DNA of 64,000 bases from Subdoligranulum variabile (GTDB taxonomy: Bacteria > Bacillota > Clostridia > Oscillospirales > Ruminococcaceae): positions 1,426,001 through 1,490,000 of the forward strand of contig NZ_CP102293.1 of assembly GCF_025152575.1 (NCBI RefSeq). The letters run 5' to 3'. Both the position numbers and the translations under genes were made by a program. Positions 16,113 through 24,436 of the stretch are shown here, piece by piece (the first letter of the stretch is position 1; each line of letters opens with the position of its first letter). The notes under the pieces are model-generated. The model ran no database searches. It was not told the origin of the DNA and saw only the letters and a program-made list of their open reading frames with translations.

Positions 16113-17462
16113 TCAGGATTTGTTCTTTCTGGCGATATGCCCACCCAGCACAAAACTGACCACACAGCTGACAGCCCAGCTGACCAGGATGCAAACTACC
16201 ATCAACAGAAGATTTGTCAGAGTACCATCACTACCTGCATATACAGGCAACGACGTAATACCGGGCATCACAAAGCCGAAGCACTTCACCCCCAGGATCA
16301 CAGTCAAGGCACCGCCCACACCGTTGCCGATCATGGCTGCGATCAACGGGGTTCGATTCACCACCTGCACCGTGAACAGTGCCGGCTCGGAAATACCGAG
16401 AAATGCCGAAAAACTGGTACTCATAGCAGCAGCACGCATTTTGGAATCTTTCATTCGCAGTGCAGCGCCCATGGCGGCACCGGATTCTGCCATATTGTGG
16501 CAGAAAGAAACGGGCAGAAGATAATCATACCCCAAGGTGGCAATATTGGAGATCTGAATTGGAGAAGTAGATTGGTGCATACCACACAGCACAATGAGCG
16601 GCATAAAGAAGCCCAGCAGGAAGCCGGCTACCGGTCCCAGTGAAGAGAAAAGCCAGACGATGCCGTTTGCCAGCGCCAGACCACCGTAGTTGCCCAGAGG
16701 GGCCAGCACCAGGTAGGTGACGGGAATGGTTACCACAAGAGATACCATGGGCACAACGACCATTTTGAGAACATCGGGAATAAAGCGATCCACAAAGTGG
16801 TATACAATGGCCAGCAGGCCAACACCCAGCACTACCGGAAATACCGAACTTGCGTAGCTGAATACCGGAATGGTGATTCCCAAGAAAGAGAAGGGGTTTT
16901 CCGCCGCACCAACCGCATCCACAAAGGTGGGATACATTAGTGCGCCCGCTACGCAAAGTCCCAGATACTCGTTGACCTTGAATTTTCTTGCGGCGGACAC
17001 AGCCAGCAGGAATGGCAGAAAATAGAACGGAACATCAGAGATGACGCTGAATACTGTCCAGGTTCCTCCGCCGGAGGACATCCCCATGGCCTCCAGCATA
17101 GCCAGAATGCCCTTGAGCATACCGCCTGCTACCAGTGCGGGCAGAATGGCAGAGAAGATGCCTGTAATGATATCCAACACATTGCCCATCCGGGTCTTGG
17201 GCGCTTCGGAACCGCTGTGTCCCAGCAGGTCCTCCACTTCCAGAAACACATCCGCCACCATGGGACCGATGATGATCTGATACTGGCCATTCTTGATCTG
17301 CATCCCCATGACGCCGTCAATGGCTTCAATGGCCGCCCCATTTACCTTGGCATCCTCTTTTACATTAAAGCGCAGCCTCGTGACACAATGCAGCGCGTTG
17401 GTGATGTTTTCTTTTCCACCCAGGTGTTCGATCACCTGTTGTGCAACTTTGCGGTTATCCAT
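16113..17462 (-). CDS. PTS beta-glucoside-type transporter subunit IIBC
   Basis: 449 aa. The N-terminal EIIB domain carries the phosphorylated Cys in NALHCVTRLRF (about residue 25), followed by the membrane EIIC domain (about residues 105-445) with the sugar-binding signature in PLIVLCGMHQS. There is no fused IIA domain, so phosphate must come from a IIA encoded elsewhere. The AAGGAGG is well placed before the ATG. The gene lies 26 bp after a GH1 gene in the same operon, indicating import of a phosphorylated beta-glucoside for that enzyme. Confidence 0.92.
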   Translation of the reverse strand: MDNRKVAQQVIEHLGGKENITNALHCVTRLRFNVKEDAKVNGAAIEAIDGVMGMQIKNGQYQIIIGPMVADVFLEVEDLLGHSGSEAPKTRMGNVLDIITGIFSAILPALVAGGMLKGILAMLEAMGMSSGGGTWTVFSVISDVPFYFLPFLLAVSAARKFKVNEYLGLCVAGALMYPTFVDAVGAAENPFSFLGITIPVFSYASSVFPVVLGVGLLAIVYHFVDRFIPDVLKMVVVPMVSLVVTIPVTYLVLAPLGNYGGLALANGIVWLFSSLGPVAGFLLGFFMPLIVLCGMHQSTSPIQISNIATLGYDYLLPVSFCHNMAESGAAMGAALRMKDSKMRAAAMSTSFSAFLGISEPALFTVQVVNRTPLIAAMIGNGVGGALTVILGVKCFGFVMPGITSLPVYAGSDGTLTNLLLMVVCILVSWAVSCVVSFVLGGHIARKNKS

Positions 17463-17488
17463 TTCTGAATCCTCCTTACATGACAGAA

Positions 17489-18955
17489 TTATTCAAGATC
17501 TTCTCCATTGGAGGCAATGCATTTTTTATACCAGTAGAAGCTGTCTTTGCGGTACCGCTTTCCGCTGCCTTTTCCGCCGTTGTCCAGATCCACATAGATC
17601 ACGCCATACCGTTTATCCATGGTCAGCGGTCCACAGGACACCACATCAATGATTCCCCACATGGTGTAGCCAATCAATTCCACGCCGTCAATGACTGCTT
17701 GCTTCATCTGCTCGATGTGAGAGCGCAGGTAGTCGATTCTGTAGGCGTCGTGTACCGTGCCATCCTGCTGCAAAATATCGGTGGTCCCCAGGCCATTTTC
17801 TGCCACAAACAGAGGCAGGCCGTATCGGTCGTACATCTGGTTCAGCGTGACCCGCAGCCCGATGGGATCCATCTGCCAGCCCCATTCGCTGGTTTCCAGA
17901 TAGGGGTTCTTGTTGGCCATGATCAGGTTGCCGGCAGTTTTCTCCCAGCCCTGGTCGCTGGTGGACACCTGGGAGAAATAGTAGGAAAAAGACAGAAAAT
18001 CCACCGTGCCGTTGCGCAGAATCTCGTCATCACCTGGTTCTTTTTCAATGCAGATGTGGAAGCGGTCAAAGTACCGGTCCATGTAGGCGGGATAGCGTCC
18101 CCGTGCCATAATGTCGGTATAGAACCAGTTGGCATACTGATCATCCTGCAGAGCCTGCAGAGCATCCTGCGGCTTGCAGGTGGCCGGGTAGGTGGTGAAC
18201 CGGGCGATCATACCACCAATTTTTGCCCCTGGCAGCATCTGGTGGCACAGGGCAACAGCCCGCGCGCTGGCCAGAAACTGGTGATGCAGGCATTGGAAAA
18301 CCGCCTGATTGAGGTTTTCCTCCTGATCGGGGATCAGACAGACTCCGTCCCACGGCGCAAAGCGTCCTGCATTGAACTCGTTGAAGGGCAGCCAGAAATC
18401 CACCAAGTCCCCGTATTCCTCAAACAGAACCTTGGCATACCGCAGATAAAAGTCGATCGTTTTTCGGCTTTTCCAGCCGCCGTACTTCAACACCAGCTGA
18501 ACCGGGATATCGTAATGCAGCATAGTGGCAAAAATCTTGATGCCGTACTTCTTGCATTCCTCGAACATGCTGCGATAGTACGCGATTCCCTGAGCATTGG
18601 GCTGCGCATCGTCGCCATTGGGAAAGATGCGGCTCCAACAGATGGATGTGCGGAAGATCTTCATACCCATCTCAGCAAACAGAGCGATGTCCTCTTTGTA
18701 GTGATGGTAAAAATCGATGCCGCGGCGGTTGGGGTAGTAGGTAGTGTCCATATCCTGCAGTGCCTGTTCAAACTCCTGTGTAGAGAAGGGACTGCCGTGG
18801 TGTTTGGCCTCTACCTGTTCCCGATCCCAGCTGGGATCCAAATACCGCAGATCCTGGGTGGATACTCCTTTGCCCCCGTCCCGAAAGCCGCCTTCTGCCT
18901 GGGAGCAGGAGATTGCACCGCCCCACAGAAAACCTTCCTCAAATCCCTGTTTCAC
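17489..18955 (-). CDS. GH1 6-phospho-beta-glucosidase
   Basis: 488-aa family 1 glycosidase. The start has FLWGGAISCSQAEGG, a typical GH1 opening. The acid/base Glu is in WLPFNEFNA (the family TFNEP region, here with a substituted context) and the nucleophile Glu is in LFVAENGLG. The pairing with a PTS IIBC gene implies a 6-phosphorylated substrate cleaved in the cytoplasm to glucose-6-phosphate and an aglycone or glucose. The start is a GTG at 18955, preceded by AAAGGAGG; the out-of-frame ATG just upstream is not used. Confidence 0.92.
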   Translation of the reverse strand: MKQGFEEGFLWGGAISCSQAEGGFRDGGKGVSTQDLRYLDPSWDREQVEAKHHGSPFSTQEFEQALQDMDTTYYPNRRGIDFYHHYKEDIALFAEMGMKIFRTSICWSRIFPNGDDAQPNAQGIAYYRSMFEECKKYGIKIFATMLHYDIPVQLVLKYGGWKSRKTIDFYLRYAKVLFEEYGDLVDFWLPFNEFNAGRFAPWDGVCLIPDQEENLNQAVFQCLHHQFLASARAVALCHQMLPGAKIGGMIARFTTYPATCKPQDALQALQDDQYANWFYTDIMARGRYPAYMDRYFDRFHICIEKEPGDDEILRNGTVDFLSFSYYFSQVSTSDQGWEKTAGNLIMANKNPYLETSEWGWQMDPIGLRVTLNQMYDRYGLPLFVAENGLGTTDILQQDGTVHDAYRIDYLRSHIEQMKQAVIDGVELIGYTMWGIIDVVSCGPLTMDKRYGVIYVDLDNGGKGSGKRYRKDSFYWYKKCIASNGEDLE

Positions 18956-19092
18956 GCATAGGCCTCCTTTGTGTTTCTTTGCCGATAGTACTTGACGGAT
19001 CCGTTATCCTCATTATAGAATGGGAACAAACAGATGATAATGTCATCTTTTCACCAATTTATTATCATATTTACAGGTTCGGAGGTCTGTCT

Positions 19093-20082
19093 ATGACGCC
19101 GGAACAGCTGGAAACCTTTTTGCTTGCCGATACCGAAAGTGAGCTGTGGCACCTGGAACACCCCGGGGTCCTGAGCCCCGCTTATCAAAACATTCCGCTG
19201 CGGGAATATGAAGGTGAAAAGGTCTATTTCTTTGATTTCAAAAACACCCTGCTCTCCCAAAACATTGCCATTGTCAAGGAGAGCCGTTACACCACCATCC
19301 CCGCCCATTTCCACAAAGATATGGAACTGAATTACATCTATCGCGGAAGCTGCACCTTCGTGATCAACGGGCAGCCGGTGGTGATGCAGCAGGGAGATTT
19401 GTGTATCCTGGACTCTAACGTGCGGCACAGTGCCGTAAGCTACAAAAACAAAGAGGATATCGTCATCAACATTGTTTTCCGCAAAGCCTTTTTCAACACA
19501 ATGTTTTTGAGCCGACTTTCTTCCCACGGTATTGTAAGTTCCTTTTTGCTGGACGTGATCTCCCAGAATCGGGCCCATGACCGTCACCTGATCTTTCATA
19601 CCCAAAACAACTGCAAAATCCACCCGCTGGTGCAGTTTCTGCTGTGCGAATATTTTTCCCCCAGCGTCTGTGCTCAGGAACTGATTCCTATTTATGTGTC
19701 CGCTATTTTCACTGAGTTGATCAACACTCTGTGCCACAGCGATGAATTCCGCTTGCCAGAGAAAAGCAACGTACTTCTGATTCTGAAGTATATTGAACAG
19801 AATTACAAGACTTGCACATTGCAAAGTACCGCCCGGTATTTTGGTTACAATTCCAATTATCTTGGAAATCTGTTGAAACAGCGCACAGGCAAGACTTTTC
19901 GGGACCTGAAACTGATGCAGCAGCTGACACAGGCTGCATTGCTGCTGGTAAACTCCGACGAAAGCGTTCTGGATATTATCGACAAAGTCGGCTGCACCAA
20001 CTGCTCTTATTTCTACCGAAAGTTTGCAGCGGCCTATCGTTCTACCCCTCTGCAATACCGCCAGCAACATGGCAACCCATGA
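19093..20082 (+). CDS. AraC family transcriptional regulator
   Basis: 329 aa. The N-terminal cupin-like sensor (about residues 40-140) includes TTIPAHFHKDMELNYIYRGSC and GDLCILDSNVRH. The C-terminal pair of AraC helix-turn-helix motifs (about residues 225-325) reads ARYFGYNSNYLGNLLKQRTG and KVGCTNCSYFYRKFAAAYRSTP. The ATG at 19093 follows GGAGG. It is divergent from the GH1-PTS operon across 137 bp and is the obvious candidate to switch that operon in response to a beta-glucoside. Confidence 0.92.
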   Translation: MTPEQLETFLLADTESELWHLEHPGVLSPAYQNIPLREYEGEKVYFFDFKNTLLSQNIAIVKESRYTTIPAHFHKDMELNYIYRGSCTFVINGQPVVMQQGDLCILDSNVRHSAVSYKNKEDIVINIVFRKAFFNTMFLSRLSSHGIVSSFLLDVISQNRAHDRHLIFHTQNNCKIHPLVQFLLCEYFSPSVCAQELIPIYVSAIFTELINTLCHSDEFRLPEKSNVLLILKYIEQNYKTCTLQSTARYFGYNSNYLGNLLKQRTGKTFRDLKLMQQLTQAALLLVNSDESVLDIIDKVGCTNCSYFYRKFAAAYRSTPLQYRQQHGNP

Positions 20083-20112
20083 AAGGCTTCCTTTCTTTGC
20101 TCTACACATTCT

Positions 20113-20158
20113 AAAACAGGCAGTTACCCTCGTTTGAGGGCAACTGCCTGTTTTTTTT
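20113..20158. terminator. Terminator after AraC gene
   Basis: A 13-bp perfect stem (AAAACAGGCAGTT with its complement at 20142-20154, extended inwards by ACCCTC/GAGGG) is followed by a T run. It also overlaps the last codons of the RHH gene on the other strand. Confidence 0.85.
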
Positions 20159-20327
20159 CTTCAGTGATTTCCAGCCGGGCCAGCGCATAGTCGATGCACA
20201 TCTGCACAAGCTCATTGCGGGAACGGCCCGTTTTAGACGCTGCGTCCTCCAGCTTCGCCAGCATGGTGTCGGGCAGCCACACCGATACTACCGTGGACTT
20301 TGCTACCGCAGGTTTGCACTGCGGCAC
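20124..20327 (-). CDS. Ribbon-helix-helix protein of a mobile element
   Basis: 67-aa protein with an RHH fold: the strand STVVSVWLPD is followed by helices TMLAKLEDAASKTG and RNELVQMCIDYALARLEI. Such proteins are dimeric DNA-binding regulators commonly found in conjugative transposons. The GTG start at 20327 follows GGAGGA; a longer open frame to 20519 exists but its extra 64 residues are antisense to a SLOG-domain remnant and do not belong. The flanking genes of its original element are gone. Confidence 0.7.
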   Translation of the reverse strand: MPQCKPAVAKSTVVSVWLPDTMLAKLEDAASKTGRSRNELVQMCIDYALARLEITEEKKQAVALKRG

Positions 20328-20342
20328 AATAAATTTATCCTC

Positions 20343-20651
20343 CTGCGCCTGCAATATTCGCAAATCCGGGGAATCCTGGTGCTGCCGTTCCGCGGCTATC
20401 AAAGCTGCTGGACAGCGGCCCAGCAGGCCCAAACGGCGCGGATTGAATCGCAGGTCGATAAGGTGGTCTACTGCTGCGATACCCCCAGCTGTGAGGCCTT
20501 TCTGGCCCGCGACCGGCATCTGGTGGACGGCTCAGCCTACTGCATTGGTTGCTGCACGAGAGCTGCCGGCGGTACGGCATACACACTGCGGTACGCAGAA
20601 AGACCTAGATTACAAATATGCAATATAGGCCAGCTCGCTTCTACAAAGTAA
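20343..20651 (+). pseudogene. SLOG/DUF1273-type protein remnant (C-terminal part)
   Basis: In frame from 20343, the translation contains GILVLPFRGYQS, KVVYCCDTPSCEAFLARDR, HLVDGSAYCIGCC and a terminal GGTAYTLRYAERP. This is the order of the DUF1273/YpsA branch of the SLOG superfamily, where a Rossmann-like fold binds nucleotide-type ligands. The N-terminal half and start codon are missing, with the break lying against the RHH gene. These proteins are frequent cargo in clostridial conjugative elements, so this is a scar of one. Confidence 0.65.
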
Positions 20652-20949
20652 CTACGAGATTGCGTCCCCTTGTAAGTTAGAACCTTACAGTTGAGCAATT
20701 TGCTGTACCGGTGATATGGCTATAATAGTTCTTTCTGGAGAAAATCCGGATTGTCTCTATGTCCCATCTAAAAGGTAAGTGAGAATATCTCCCAACTAAG
20801 GCGGCGGTGTGCAACGGTCACAGACGTCCATAAATTTACTTTTAGGAATTGATAAAAGCAGGTTCTATGAACTCTGCTTATATTTTCCGAGTAAAGATCC
20901 CTATTATTGGACCGGTAAGGTTGTATTCTAAAATTATGAGAAAGGTAAA
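20652..20949. other. Gene-free stretch before the IS30 element
   Basis: No coding frame, hairpin terminator or RNA gene is recognisable here. Confidence 0.3.
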
Positions 20950-22425
20950 TTGCAAAAGTGAAGGTAACGTTTTAGGGATAGAAAATGAGGAAAAAGGTGA
21001 CGCTCACTTCTGCAAATAGACTATAATGAAAGAAAGGTCACTCTCCTGCGGAAAGCAGGAACTATGAGTCGTATGACATTATCGGACAGAATTGCCATAG
21101 AGGCAGGAATCTACGCCAGAAAGAATCTGACGGAGATTGCAAAGACGATCCACAAAAGTCGGCGCCATGTATCGGAAGAGATCCGGAGAAATGGAACAAA
21201 AACACCCGGTGAACATCCCTACGGAAAAATTTGCCGCAACGCCACAGGATGCAGGCGGAAGGGGTTGTGCGGAAAAGCCGATTGCCTTCGTACATGCTAT
21301 ACCTGCCTGGAAGTAGACTGCCAAAGGGTGTGCAGCACCTTTCAGGATAGTGTGTGTAAGCAACTGGAAAAACCGCCGTATGTATGCAATGTGTGTACCC
21401 AACGGAGAAAGTGCAAACTGGACCGAATCTACTACATTGCGCAGCAGGCAGACGCCGTTGCCAAACGTCGCTACGCACAGGCACGAAGCAAGCCGCAGAT
21501 ACACGGTGCAGATCTGGTTGCTCTGGATGCATTGGTAACGCCGCTGATCCGAAAAGGTCAGCCGCTGGCCCACATCTATGCAGAACACGCAGAAGAACTC
21601 CCGGTAAGCCAGCGTACGTTATACCACTACATTGATGAAGGGGTACTCAGTGTCGGCAATCTGGATCTGCGCCGCAAGGTTAGCTACCGCCCCCGCAGAA
21701 AAAAGAAGGAACCGACCGAAGGAGCGCTGAACCAGAAATATCGCCAGGAACGAACATACGAGGCCTTCTTTACATATATGGAGAAGCATCCCACCGCAAC
21801 GTATGTGGAAATGGATACGGTAAAAGGTTGCCGGGAACAGGGCAAACGGATGCTGACGCTGCTTTTTGTAGAACAGAGCTTCATGTTGATCTTTCTGATG
21901 CGGGACGGCAAGGCGCAGACAGTTGTGGAGCAGTTTGATTGGCTGACATCCGCGCTTGGCTTGGAGACCTTCCGAACCTTGTTTCCCGTGATTCTGACCG
22001 ACAACGGCAGTGAGTTCAAGCACACCCGTGAGATGGAATACACAGTGGATGGACAACGGAGAACCCGCGTTTTTTACTGTGATCCGCAAGCATCCTGGCA
22101 GAAACCTCATATTGAAAAGAACCACGAATATATCCGATATGTTCTTCCAAGAGGCAAGAGTTTTAACCCGTATACGCAGCAGGATATTGTTCTTTTGCTC
22201 AACCACATTAACAGTACACGCCGCAGCAAACTTGATGGGAAAACACCATTTGAATTGGCAGAGAGTTCTGAATTCCAGCAGTTGAAAGCGGTTCTGGGGC
22301 TCAGGGCAATCCCTGCAGACGAGGTCGATCTGACACCCCGGTTACTGAAGAGGTAACCAACAAAAGCCAGGCAGGAAGTGACCCGCGATATCTCAGCTGA
22401 GGTGGGGTGACGTTCACTTCTGCAA
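20950..22425. mobile_element. IS30-family insertion sequence
   Basis: One transposase gene is bracketed by imperfect 20-bp ends: TTGCAAAAGTGAAGGTAACG at 20950-20969, and the inverse complement of GGTGACGTTCACTTCTGCAA at 22406-22425 (16 of 20 match). A third copy, GGTGACGCTCACTTCTGCAA (20996-21015), lies inside the left end in the same orientation as the right end. No target duplication could be identified with confidence, so the outer limits are approximate. Confidence 0.65.
21064..22356 (+). CDS. IS30-family transposase
   Basis: 430 aa. The N-terminal helix-turn-helix (MTLSDRIAIEAGI, NLTEIAKTIHKSRRHVSEEIRRNG) is followed by a Cys-rich segment (about residues 60-125) typical of this IS30 branch. 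The catalytic DDE residues are in YVEMDTVKG, ILTDNGSEF and HIEKNHEYIRY. All three are intact and the frame is uninterrupted. The ATG follows GCAGGA. The HTH should recognise the terminal repeats described for this element. Confidence 0.92.
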   Translation: MSRMTLSDRIAIEAGIYARKNLTEIAKTIHKSRRHVSEEIRRNGTKTPGEHPYGKICRNATGCRRKGLCGKADCLRTCYTCLEVDCQRVCSTFQDSVCKQLEKPPYVCNVCTQRRKCKLDRIYYIAQQADAVAKRRYAQARSKPQIHGADLVALDALVTPLIRKGQPLAHIYAEHAEELPVSQRTLYHYIDEGVLSVGNLDLRRKVSYRPRRKKKEPTEGALNQKYRQERTYEAFFTYMEKHPTATYVEMDTVKGCREQGKRMLTLLFVEQSFMLIFLMRDGKAQTVVEQFDWLTSALGLETFRTLFPVILTDNGSEFKHTREMEYTVDGQRRTRVFYCDPQASWQKPHIEKNHEYIRYVLPRGKSFNPYTQQDIVLLLNHINSTRRSKLDGKTPFELAESSEFQQLKAVLGLRAIPADEVDLTPRLLKR

Positions 22426-22888
22426 CGACGAAGTTCATTCCGCCAGCTTTGCTGTGCCCCCTTATATATGATTTGTGACGCAAAACGGGAATTTACCAGG
22501 CCAGATCTGTCTGGGAGGGGGCTAAAACAGTGGCTTGACCGGTGAGGCGATACTTTATATTACCTTCACCATTTCATTCAACGAAATTATGAGAAAAATG
22601 TTTCTCTTGTCCAGTACCTAGACCGCCTGATTTTGAATACTTCGACTGGCGATATCTGATGGAATCCGTACTAGTGAGCCACACAGGTGAGCCAATCGGT
22701 CATCGAAACACTTATCAAAATACCGTGACTCAGGACCTTTGGTTTTCTGCTGATAACCTTTAAATTATACCATATATCTGATATACTTAACTAAATAACA
22801 GCTTTAAAAGGGCAGGATGTTAAGAATTCTATGAGAAGCGCAAAGGAACTATTCAAGCAGTCGGCCTTTTAACTATTGGAGGCGCAAT
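22426..22888. other. Leader region of the defence operon
   Basis: No gene is seen. Base composition falls to strongly AT-rich from about 22740. A weak promoter is possible, with TATACT at 22782-22787. The insertion sequence ends immediately upstream, so native regulatory DNA may have been lost or an IS-borne promoter may now contribute. Confidence 0.35.
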
Positions 22889-24436
22889 ATGCCGAATCAT
22901 CAGTGGAACAATCCATCTTCAAATAGTTTTGCTCTCAGCTCGGAGGAGTACGATTTGGCTGTACCCAACGCTGCTTCTCTCATGCAGTCTTTGCGTGCTT
23001 TTGGCTATGATATTGCAACTGCTGTTGCCGATTTAATTGACAACAGCATTACAGCGCAGGCAAATAGGATTTCCGTTCAATTTGAGTGGAACAATGGGAA
23101 CCCTTGGATATCTATATCCGACAACGGATATGGAATGACCGAGGATGAATTATTTGAGGCAATGAAACCCGGCAGCAAGAATCCTCTTGATGAACGTTCC
23201 GAAAATGATCTTGGACGTTTTGGATTGGGATTAAAAACTGCTTCTCTTTCTCAATGCAAACGCCTTACCGTTGCCTCTAAGAAAGACGGCGGAAGAATCT
23301 GCTGCAGATGTTGGGATTTGGATGTGGTAACCCAAAAAAACGCATGGCTCTTACTCAAAGTTCCCACAGAAACAGCAGCGACTATAATACAGAAACATTT
23401 GGACAAGTGCCCATCCGGCACTATCGTCATATGGGAGAAAATTGACCGAATAATTCCTGGAGAGCATGTCGGAGACGAGGAATATCAGCGTGCCTTTCTT
23501 AACTATGCTCAATCCGTCAAAGAGCGCATTTCTGTTGTGTTCTCATCATACATGTCTGGCCCTCATAAAGTTGCCTTTGAAATGAATGGCCGCGAAATTT
23601 CGATGTGGGATCCTTTTATGACCGATAATCCATTGACCACCCGGATGCCTACTGAGTATCTCTATGTAAATGGAAACGAAGTCAAAATCAAAACATTCAT
23701 TCTGCCGCATCAAAAAAAGTTGTCGTCCAACGAATTCTCTCTTTATGCAGGTGCACACGGCTGGAATGCTCAACAAGGTTTTTATATTTTCAGAAATAAT
23801 CGGCTGATCGTTGAAGGCAGCTGGCTCTTAAATGGTTTTGAAAAAGCAGAGCAATACCGGTTGGCCCGCATACGCATTGATATCGGAAACGAAACCGACA
23901 GTGAATGGAATATCGACGTAAGAAAATCGACAGCCGTCCCGCCTATATCGATACAAAATGATATAAAAAGAATTGCCATTGCAGCGCGACGAGAATCAGC
24001 GACAATCTTTCGCAACAGAGGCAAAAAGCTGGCCAGAAGGGCGCGGAAAGAGCAATGCTTCGTATGGCATCAAAATATCCGAAACGGGAAACTTGGCTAT
24101 ACAATCAATCGCGATCATCCCATTATTCGAGAAATGATTAATGCAGATGAAAAAAATCAAATCAAAAAGCTGCTTACCCTGATCGAGGAAACTATACCTG
24201 TTCCCATGATTATTTCTGATTACTCAGAAAGGGCGGACAATATTCTGACTCCTTTTGAAGGAAAAAGCACCAATGATTATGATCCCATGATAAAGACCTT
24301 GTATGACGTATATCGTAAGGCTGGGTGCACAATTCAAGAGGCGATTGAAAATATTGCGGGAACCGAACCCTATATCTATGAGCCAGAGAAGGTAACATTA
24401 TTCTGTGAAAGAGAGGGCATCCCCTATGGCGAGTAA
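22889..24436 (+). CDS. MORC/MutL-like GHKL ATPase of a defence operon
   Basis: 515 aa. The GHKL ATP-binding motifs are in order: N-box AVADLIDNSI (about residue 46), G1 box ISDNGYGM (about 77) and G2 box RFGLGLKTASLS (about 111). The middle region carries a transducer-like domain. There is no MutL endonuclease motif at the C-terminus. Proteins of this type were described as prokaryotic relatives of eukaryotic MORC ATPases encoded in restriction-type operons (Iyer, Abhiman and Aravind), and form part of Mza-like systems. ATP-driven dimer closure around DNA is the expected action. The ATG follows TTGGAGG. It overlaps the Z1 gene by 11 bp. Confidence 0.88.
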   Translation: MPNHQWNNPSSNSFALSSEEYDLAVPNAASLMQSLRAFGYDIATAVADLIDNSITAQANRISVQFEWNNGNPWISISDNGYGMTEDELFEAMKPGSKNPLDERSENDLGRFGLGLKTASLSQCKRLTVASKKDGGRICCRCWDLDVVTQKNAWLLLKVPTETAATIIQKHLDKCPSGTIVIWEKIDRIIPGEHVGDEEYQRAFLNYAQSVKERISVVFSSYMSGPHKVAFEMNGREISMWDPFMTDNPLTTRMPTEYLYVNGNEVKIKTFILPHQKKLSSNEFSLYAGAHGWNAQQGFYIFRNNRLIVEGSWLLNGFEKAEQYRLARIRIDIGNETDSEWNIDVRKSTAVPPISIQNDIKRIAIAARRESATIFRNRGKKLARRARKEQCFVWHQNIRNGKLGYTINRDHPIIREMINADEKNQIKKLLTLIEETIPVPMIISDYSERADNILTPFEGKSTNDYDPMIKTLYDVYRKAGCTIQEAIENIAGTEPYIYEPEKVTLFCEREGIPYGE

